64,000 nt of DNA from Roseovarius sp. M141 (GTDB taxonomy: Bacteria; Pseudomonadota; Alphaproteobacteria; Rhodobacterales; Rhodobacteraceae), in contig NZ_VCNH01000008.1 of NCBI RefSeq assembly GCF_024355225.1, positions 2,666,001 through 2,730,000 of the forward strand. Direction: 5' to 3'. This document shows positions 58,338 to 64,000 of the stretch, one piece after another; the first letter of the stretch is position 1, and every line of letters begins with the position of its first letter. Made by a program: the position numbers and the translations under genes. The notes below the pieces were generated by a model. That model was not told the origin of the DNA, did not search any database, and saw only the letters and a program-made list of their open reading frames with translations.

Positions 58338-61300
58338 CGGGTATCGTCGACTGGGCCGCGCGCCACGCGCGCATGGTGCTGGCTTTCATTGTGCTCAGCC
58401 TGCTGGCGGGCAGCCTGGCCTATGTCGGCCTGCCCAAGGAGGGCGAGCCGGATATCGAGATCCCGGCGCTCTTCGTGTCGCTCGTCTTTCCCGGCATCTC
58501 TGCCGAGGACAGCGAAAAGCTGCTGGTCAAGGTGATGGAAACCGAGCTGAGCGATCTGGACGGGCTGAAGGACATGACCGGCACTGCCGCCGAAGGCTAT
58601 GCCGGCGTTGCGCTGGAATTCGAGTTCGGCTGGGACAAGACCCGCATCATGGCCGATGTGCGCGACGCGATGAGCGCAGCCGAGGCCAAATTTCCCGACG
58701 GGGCCGAAAAATATACGCTGACCGAAATCAACTTCAGCGAATTTCCCATCCTGATCGTCAACCTCACCGGCAATGTACCAGAACGCACGATGGCACGCGT
58801 CGCCAAGGATCTTCAGGACCGCCTTGAGTCGTTGGAACCGGTGCTGGAGGCCGGCATCGCGGGCAACCGCGACGAACTGGTCGAGGTGGTGATCGACCCC
58901 CTGCGCCTTGAATCCTACGACATCACGGCGGGCGAGCTGATCAATACCGTGCGCAACAACAACCTGCTGGTGGCGGCGGGCGAGTTGCGCAGCAACGGCG
59001 GCTCCTTCGCGGTCAAGATCCCGTCTTCCTTCGATGACACGCGTGATATCTACAGCCTGCCGGTCAAGACGAATGGCGACCGCGTCGTGACGCTGGGCGA
59101 TCTGGCGCAGATCAATCTGACATTCGAGGACCGGGCCGGCACGGCGCGCTTTAACGGGCAGACGACCGTCGCGTTGCAGGTGGTCAAACGCAAGGGTTTC
59201 AACATCATCGACACTGCCGCGCTGGTGCGCAGCACGGTGGCAGATGCGAAAAAGGCGTGGCCCGAGGGACTGAAGGCCGCGGTGAACGTCGGAACGTCCA
59301 ACGACCAGTCACGCACCGTCGGCTCGATGGTCAGACAGCTGGAGGGATCGGTACTGACCGCCATCGCGCTGGTGATGATCGTGATGCTGGCCACGCTGGG
59401 CATCCGCCCGGCGCTGCTGGTGGGGTTTGCCATTCCCACATCGTTCCTGCTGTGCTTTGCGTCGCTGGCCATCATGGGCATCACGATTTCCAACATCGTC
59501 ATGTTCGGCCTGATCCTGGCCGTCGGCATGCTGGTGGACGGCGCGATCGTCGTGGTCGAATACGCCGACCGCCGCATGAATGAGGGCTCCGGCCCGATGA
59601 CCGCCTATGTCGAGGCGGCGAAACGCATGTTCTGGCCCATCGTCAGTTCGACAGCGACGACGCTCTGTGCGTTCCTGCCGATGCTGTTCTGGCCCGGTGT
59701 CGCGGGGCAATTCATGGGCATGCTGCCCGTCACGCTGATCTTTGTTCTGTCGGCCTCGCTGCTGGTGGCGCTGGTCTACCTGCCGGTGCTGGGCGGCGTC
59801 ACCGGGCGGTTGGAGAACTGGTTCAACGCGCGCATCAGTCAGATCGCGGGCGGCTGGTGGGTGTGGCATCTGGCGCTGTTTCCCATCGCGGCGCTGGCCG
59901 TGGCTGTTGCGGGCGGTGCCGCGCCGGGGATGCTGACGCTGGTGCAGGCGATTTTTGCCGGTATCGACATGGGCGCGATCCTGGGGTCGGTCATTCCGTC
60001 GCTGGCCGCCGCCTTTGCCCTCATGGTCGTGGTGGCGGCGCTTGCCGCGATTGCGGTGGTCGGCGTGGTGGCGACCCTGCTGGGCCTCATGGCGGGCTGG
60101 CGCCGGATCATGAACGGCGCGCGCCACATCGGTGCGCGGGCGCTGCCGCGCCACCGCGACCACGTGCGCGCAGGCTATCGCCGCTCGCCGTTCGGCTGGG
60201 CGATCCACGCCATCGTTGGCAACCCGGTGATGCCGTTGGTCGCCTTTGGCGCCGTGTTTGTCATCGTCGGCACGACGCTGATCTTCTACATGAACAATAA
60301 TAACGGCACCGAGTTCTTCGTTGAATCCGAACCCGAGCTGGCCATCGTCTATGTGCGCGCGCGCGGCAACCTGTCGCTGGAGCAAAAGGACGATCTGGTC
60401 GCCCAGGTCGAACAGGTCGTACTGGCCGAGCGGGGCGTCGAATCGGCCTTCGCCTTTGCCGGCGATGGCGGGTTGAACAACAACACCGGCGGCGCGTCGC
60501 CGCCCCTCGACACGATCGGGCAGGTCCAGTTCGAAACGACCGCCTGGGAGAAACGCCCGACAATCACCCAGCCGTGGCTATGGGGTTTGTGGAATCGCAA
60601 GATCAGCGATCCGGCCGTCGACGGCGATCTCATCATCACCGATCTCACAACCAAGCTGGAGAAGATCCCCGGCATCAAGGTCGAGATTCTTGGCCAGACC
60701 GGCGGCCCGGCCTCGGCCAAGCCGGTGCATCTGCGCCTCAAGGGCGACGACTGGGTGCAACTGATGGCAGCGACCGAAATCGCGCGCGCGAAATTCGAAA
60801 CGACGACGGGCCTGAAACTGATCGAGGACACCCTGCCCCTGCCCGGCATCGACTGGCAGATCGATGTCGACGTTGAAAAGGCCGGCCGCTTCGGCGCCGA
60901 CGTGGCGGCGGTCGGCGGTATGGTGCAGCTGGTGACGCGGGGCCTGTTCCTGGATACGATGCGCGTGCCGTCCTCGGACGAAGAAATCGACATTCGCGCG
61001 CGGGTGCCGGAAAAGGACCGCGTTCTCAGCACGCTGGACACGCTCAAGGTGCGCACCGATGAGGGGCTGGTGCCGCTGAGCAATTTCATCACACGGCAAC
61101 CCGTGCAAAAGCTGGCCCAGATCGACCGGATCGACCAGACGCGGTTCTTTGACGTCAAGGCGGGCGTCATCGCTGGCCTGACAATCACTACGACCGGCCC
61201 TGACGGGGCCGAGACGACCGAGCCGCTGACCGCGAACGAGCGGATCGCCTATCTGACCGAGTGGTTGGAGGACGGCGCGCTGCCCGACGGAATCAGCTAT

Positions 61301-62044
61301 GAATGGACCGGCGATCAGGAAGATCAGGAAGAATCCGGCGCCTTCCTGCAAAAGGCATTTCTGGGCGCGCTCGGGCTGATGTTCATCATCCTGCTCGCGC
61401 AGTTCAACAGCATCTATAACGCGGTGCTGGTGCTGCTGGCGGTGGTGCTGTCCACCACCGGCGTCCTGATCGGGATGCTGGTGATGGGGCAGACGTTTTC
61501 GATCATCATGACCGGCACCGGGATCGTGGCGCTGGCGGGGATCGTGGTGAACAACAACATCGTTCTCATTGATACCTATCAGGAATTCAGCCGCTACATG
61601 CCCCGAATCGAGGCAATCACCCGCACCGCCGAGGCGCGCATCCGGCCCGTTCTGCTGACCACGATAACCACGATGGCCGGCCTTGCCCCGATGATGTTCG
61701 GGCTGTCCTTGGATTTCGTGAATGGCGGCTACAGTTTCAACAGCCCCACCGCGCTGTGGTGGAAACAGCTGGCGACGGCGGTGGTGTTTGGCCTTGGCAT
61801 CGCGACGGTCCTGACGTTGATCTTTACCCCGTCGATGCTGGCGCTGCGGGTCTGGTTGGGAACCTATGCAGGCTGGCTGGCGCGCGCGGCGGCGGCATTG
61901 TCGATGGGCCGCACCAGCCGCGCCGCGCGCGACTGGGCGCTGCAAAGCGCGGCACGCCGCAAACGCGCGCCCGAAATTATCTGGGACGATGGCAGCATCG
62001 CCGCGAAAGACCAGCCCAAGGAGCCCCTGCGCGCCGCCCAGTAG
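58334..62044 (+). CDS. RND efflux permease, enlarged
   Basis: A 1236-residue RND pump, longer than the usual 1030-1050. First half: helix 1 (VLAFIVLSLLAGSLAYVGLP), porter domain (FPGISAEDSEKLLVKVMETE), helix 4 GLILAVGMLVDGAIVVVEYA, with one acidic residue (near 400) where AcrB has two. Second half: GVLIGMLVMGQTFSIIMTGT and GIVVNNNIVLIDTYQEFSRY, without the AcrB helix-10 lysine. Between the halves, residues about 495-605, is an extra stretch with two to four hydrophobic segments (WWVWHLALFPIAALAVAVAG; SLAAAFALMVVVAALAAIAV). Start overlaps the adaptor gene stop by four bases. Substrate unknown. Confidence 0.93.
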   Translation: MTGIVDWAARHARMVLAFIVLSLLAGSLAYVGLPKEGEPDIEIPALFVSLVFPGISAEDSEKLLVKVMETELSDLDGLKDMTGTAAEGYAGVALEFEFGWDKTRIMADVRDAMSAAEAKFPDGAEKYTLTEINFSEFPILIVNLTGNVPERTMARVAKDLQDRLESLEPVLEAGIAGNRDELVEVVIDPLRLESYDITAGELINTVRNNNLLVAAGELRSNGGSFAVKIPSSFDDTRDIYSLPVKTNGDRVVTLGDLAQINLTFEDRAGTARFNGQTTVALQVVKRKGFNIIDTAALVRSTVADAKKAWPEGLKAAVNVGTSNDQSRTVGSMVRQLEGSVLTAIALVMIVMLATLGIRPALLVGFAIPTSFLLCFASLAIMGITISNIVMFGLILAVGMLVDGAIVVVEYADRRMNEGSGPMTAYVEAAKRMFWPIVSSTATTLCAFLPMLFWPGVAGQFMGMLPVTLIFVLSASLLVALVYLPVLGGVTGRLENWFNARISQIAGGWWVWHLALFPIAALAVAVAGGAAPGMLTLVQAIFAGIDMGAILGSVIPSLAAAFALMVVVAALAAIAVVGVVATLLGLMAGWRRIMNGARHIGARALPRHRDHVRAGYRRSPFGWAIHAIVGNPVMPLVAFGAVFVIVGTTLIFYMNNNNGTEFFVESEPELAIVYVRARGNLSLEQKDDLVAQVEQVVLAERGVESAFAFAGDGGLNNNTGGASPPLDTIGQVQFETTAWEKRPTITQPWLWGLWNRKISDPAVDGDLIITDLTTKLEKIPGIKVEILGQTGGPASAKPVHLRLKGDDWVQLMAATEIARAKFETTTGLKLIEDTLPLPGIDWQIDVDVEKAGRFGADVAAVGGMVQLVTRGLFLDTMRVPSSDEEIDIRARVPEKDRVLSTLDTLKVRTDEGLVPLSNFITRQPVQKLAQIDRIDQTRFFDVKAGVIAGLTITTTGPDGAETTEPLTANERIAYLTEWLEDGALPDGISYEWTGDQEDQEESGAFLQKAFLGALGLMFIILLAQFNSIYNAVLVLLAVVLSTTGVLIGMLVMGQTFSIIMTGTGIVALAGIVVNNNIVLIDTYQEFSRYMPRIEAITRTAEARIRPVLLTTITTMAGLAPMMFGLSLDFVNGGYSFNSPTALWWKQLATAVVFGLGIATVLTLIFTPSMLALRVWLGTYAGWLARAAAALSMGRTSRAARDWALQSAARRKRAPEIIWDDGSIAAKDQPKEPLRAAQ

Positions 62045-62258
62045 CGGCAGCAGCCCTCCACCCCGAGCATTGCCAATATGATGCGGCAGGTGCCCTCGGT
62101 TCAGCGCGGAACGCTATCCGATTGCTGACAAAATCAGTACAGTCACACGCGGATCCGCCGCTTGTTTCCAATTCTGCAACTACGATGGAAATCTTTGACA
62201 AGGTCAACGCGAATAGCTAAATGGTAGCTGTAGTTTAGTGTGAGTTTGAGGTTTTTTA

Positions 62259-62519
62259 ATGAGTAACATGCTTAAATCAATCGCAGCTGCGCCCGCTTTG
62301 CTGGCCCTCAGCGCGATATCGGCTTCGGCGCAGGCGTATGGCGACCAAGCGTCGCGTCCTTCATGGTGGCACCCACGTTGGGACTTTTTCAATCCGACAT
62401 TGCCTGATAGCCCGGCTCACAACGTACCGGAAATCGACGCCTCTTCAGGCCTGCTGGCGATGGCCGCGGTCCTTGCCGCGCTGCTTCTGACGTGGGAAAT
62501 CAAGCGTCGCCGCAGCTAA
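62259..62519 (+). CDS. Small VPEID-CTERM protein, exosortase E substrate
   Basis: An 86-residue exported protein with a sorting tail. Residues 1-25: signal peptide (LKSIAAAPALLALSAISASA). Residues 31-53: a short Trp/Pro-rich middle (RPSWWHPRWDFFNPTLPD). Residues 56-60: VPEID, then a membrane helix (SGLLAMAAVLAALLLTW) and a basic end (IKRRRS). This is the three-part VPEID-CTERM signal: motif, helix, Arg cluster. The ATG at 62259 has GAGG eight bases upstream. The cognate sortase, exosortase E, is encoded by the convergent next gene. The mature peptide would be only about 30 residues. Confidence 0.9.
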   Translation: MSNMLKSIAAAPALLALSAISASAQAYGDQASRPSWWHPRWDFFNPTLPDSPAHNVPEIDASSGLLAMAAVLAALLLTWEIKRRRS

Positions 62520-62543
62520 GGCCTTTCGACCACGGATATACCG

Positions 62544-62569
62544 GGCCGTCCCGATTGGGGCGGCCTTTT
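62544..62569 (+). terminator. Terminator after the VPEID-CTERM gene
   Basis: A 9-bp stem GGCCGTCCC/GGGGCGGCC (one G-T pair) with loop GATT, followed by TTTT. It lies between the stops of the convergent VPEID-CTERM and exosortase genes and may serve both. Confidence 0.8.
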
Positions 62570-62584
62570 GCGTGTCGTCGCACA

Positions 62585-64000
62585 TCAGATAAGCGACCAG
62601 TCGCCATACCATAGCGCTGCGGCCGCGATCACCATGTTCGCGGCCGCGTGTGCCGCGATGGCATCTGCCAGCCGACCGCGCCACAGATAGAGCAGCGAAA
62701 ACACCACCCCGGCTGCCCCCGCCGCCACCCAGCGGCCATGTAGCGCCGCGAACAGCGCCGTTGACAGGGCGATGGCGGCAACCCTGCGCAGCGGTGTGCC
62801 GTCGTCAATCCTGGCCTGCACGTATCCGCGAAAAAACAACTCCTCGACGATGGGCACTAGCAGCGCGGTGCCGACCAGCCGTGTCGCGGCCCACGCGGCA
62901 AAGGCGGCGCCGCCCAGCGCGATTGGCGCCGCCTCGGCCTCGGGCGCGATCAGAACCCAAAGCACCCCGATCCCCGCCCCCGCCAGAACGGCCAACGCTG
63001 CCGGACGCCGCACGATTTGCCACAAGGGTCGGCGCATCCACCACAATGCAGCGACCATCGCGGCGGCCTGCCAAGGATAGGCAAGCGCAGGCACCTGCCA
63101 AAAGGTCTGCGCGACAACGCCCGATGCCATGAACACGATGAACGGCACGATGCGCGCCGCGATCTCATCCTCGGCCAGAGGCGAGGTGGCCCTGCGCGGC
63201 GCCCCGCTCTGCAACCAGCCTATGCGCGAGGCGGCGATAAGTACCGCAAGCGACAGTATTATAAAGAAAAGCCATCCGGCAAAGCTGTGAAACCCGTTGA
63301 CTGCCAATTGCGGCGAGACATGCGCGCCAATCTCGATCAGGAGTGTAATGCGCACCGCGTTCAGCAACCAGCTGAGAACCAGCGCGATGGGCCAGACCAC
63401 GCCCCAGAACCGCCCCATGCGCAGCGTACCGCGAAAGAGCACCGCGTAAAGCGCCATGAACGCAGTGATCAGCGCAAGCCCCTCGATGCCTGAACAGCTA
63501 TCGGCCACCGCGACGATAAAATCACCGGTGCCGATAATCTGGGTCGCCGGATCGCCGACCGGCACCTCACCCAGCGCGAGCAGCATCAGCGCAACTACAG
63601 CAAAAGTCGCCTCGGTCAGTTTTTGCCAATACCACAGCGGCGCAATGGCATCCGCCAGCATCGGCATCACTGCCGCCGCCGCTATCAACCACAGCAGGGT
63701 ATGCGTCCGCCCGCTCAGCCACGCGCGCCAGGCGGCCGGGCGCGCCATCCAGAACAGCGCGCCGATCCCGGCCATCAGCGCGCCGCTGGCGAGCGCGGCA
63801 AAAAGCAAACCAAACGCAGCGTTCAGCCCCGACTGTGGCGGGATCAACAGCGGCAGCAGCATCACAATGATGCCCGCAATGTGCAGCATCCGCCATGGCC
63901 ACGACGGGTCGGCGCTGCGCAGCATCGCGACCAGATCGCGGCGCGCAGTGCGCGCCGCCCACAGGTAGACGGCAACCACCGCCGCCACGCAGATCAGGCC
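62585..64000 (-). CDS. xrtE: Exosortase E/protease, VPEID-CTERM-specific (5' end outside window)
   Basis: Visible part 471 residues, open to the edge, so the N-terminus is missing. First about 240 residues: exosortase membrane domain with Cys in ADSCSGIEGL (codon 63496-63494), Arg in LNAVRITLLIEIG (63352-63350) and His in NGFHSFAGWLFF (63289-63287), the Cys/Arg/His set of exosortases. Residues about 270-471: CPBP (Abi) intramembrane protease domain with EELFFRGYVQ, ALFAALHGRW and HAAANMVIA. The fusion defines exosortase E. It would recognise VPEID, cut there, and probably transfer or release the substrate in the envelope; the CPBP half may clear the leftover tails. Confidence 0.93.
   Translation of the reverse strand, partial: GLICVAAVVAVYLWAARTARRDLVAMLRSADPSWPWRMLHIAGIIVMLLPLLIPPQSGLNAAFGLLFAALASGALMAGIGALFWMARPAAWRAWLSGRTHTLLWLIAAAAVMPMLADAIAPLWYWQKLTEATFAVVALMLLALGEVPVGDPATQIIGTGDFIVAVADSCSGIEGLALITAFMALYAVLFRGTLRMGRFWGVVWPIALVLSWLLNAVRITLLIEIGAHVSPQLAVNGFHSFAGWLFFIILSLAVLIAASRIGWLQSGAPRRATSPLAEDEIAARIVPFIVFMASGVVAQTFWQVPALAYPWQAAAMVAALWWMRRPLWQIVRRPAALAVLAGAGIGVLWVLIAPEAEAAPIALGGAAFAAWAATRLVGTALLVPIVEELFFRGYVQARIDDGTPLRRVAAIALSTALFAALHGRWVAAGAAGVVFSLLYLWRGRLADAIAAHAAANMVIAAAALWYGDWSLI

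Overview
The window looks like a chromosomal segment of a marine alphaproteobacterium of the Rhodobacterales (Roseobacter group). This rests on recognised gene content and order: metK-lnt-corC-ybeY-phoH, hflK-hflC-DUF2065-degP, trgB-cysK, a TAXI-type TRAP transporter, BCCT and sarcosine/dimethylglycine-dehydrogenase-like enzymes, a SAM/SAH riboswitch before metK, and a VPEID-CTERM/exosortase E pair. Base composition is GC-rich and long meaningless antisense frames are common. No species call is possible from reading alone.

Layout. 0-7.8 kb: core minus-strand genes (metK partial, lnt, corC, ybeY, phoH, an outer-membrane beta-barrel protein, miaB), then a plus-strand conserved protein. 7.8-14.4 kb: a decayed accessory island. 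It holds a broken AmpR-type LysR regulator, divergent from a broken class A penicillin-binding protein with an IS256-family element inserted (8-bp target duplication), followed by a remnant of a class D (OXA) beta-lactamase. 14.4-18.7 kb: UspA plus TRAP-TAXI transporter operon. 19.4 kb: tRNA-Ser(GCU). 20-26.4 kb: two paralogous FAD/GcvT oxidoreductases flanking a DUF2254 membrane protein. 26.5-29.8 kb: a second graveyard with IS3 and IS6 remnants, a truncated mgtC, an intact DUF421 gene, a truncated antiporter joined to an integrase remnant, ending at tRNA-Ser(GGA). 29.9-41.2 kb: an all-minus run (alaX, mscS, cysK, trgB, cfa-like, phr, class V aminotransferase, BCCT). 41.5-47.8 kb: degP, DUF2065, hflC, hflK, gor, rpiA. 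48-53.2 kb: plus-strand Tat substrate-binding protein, MFS exporter, serS, a membrane protein. 53.2-56.9 kb: minus-strand der, bamB, yfgM-like. 57-62 kb: RND efflux pair. 62.2-64 kb: a tiny VPEID-CTERM protein convergent with exosortase E/protease, which runs off the right edge.

How they fit. Envelope quality control is prominent (Lnt, BamB, YfgM-like, DegP, HflKC, RND pump, exosortase E). Osmolyte and methylated-amine use is suggested by BCCT, the TRAP system and the FAD/GcvT enzymes. Redox and metal stress is suggested by Gor, CysK, TrgB and photolyase. The two islands next to intact core DNA record past gain and loss; the most coherent lost function is an inducible beta-lactam response unit. 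The most interesting intact system is the VPEID-CTERM/exosortase E pair.
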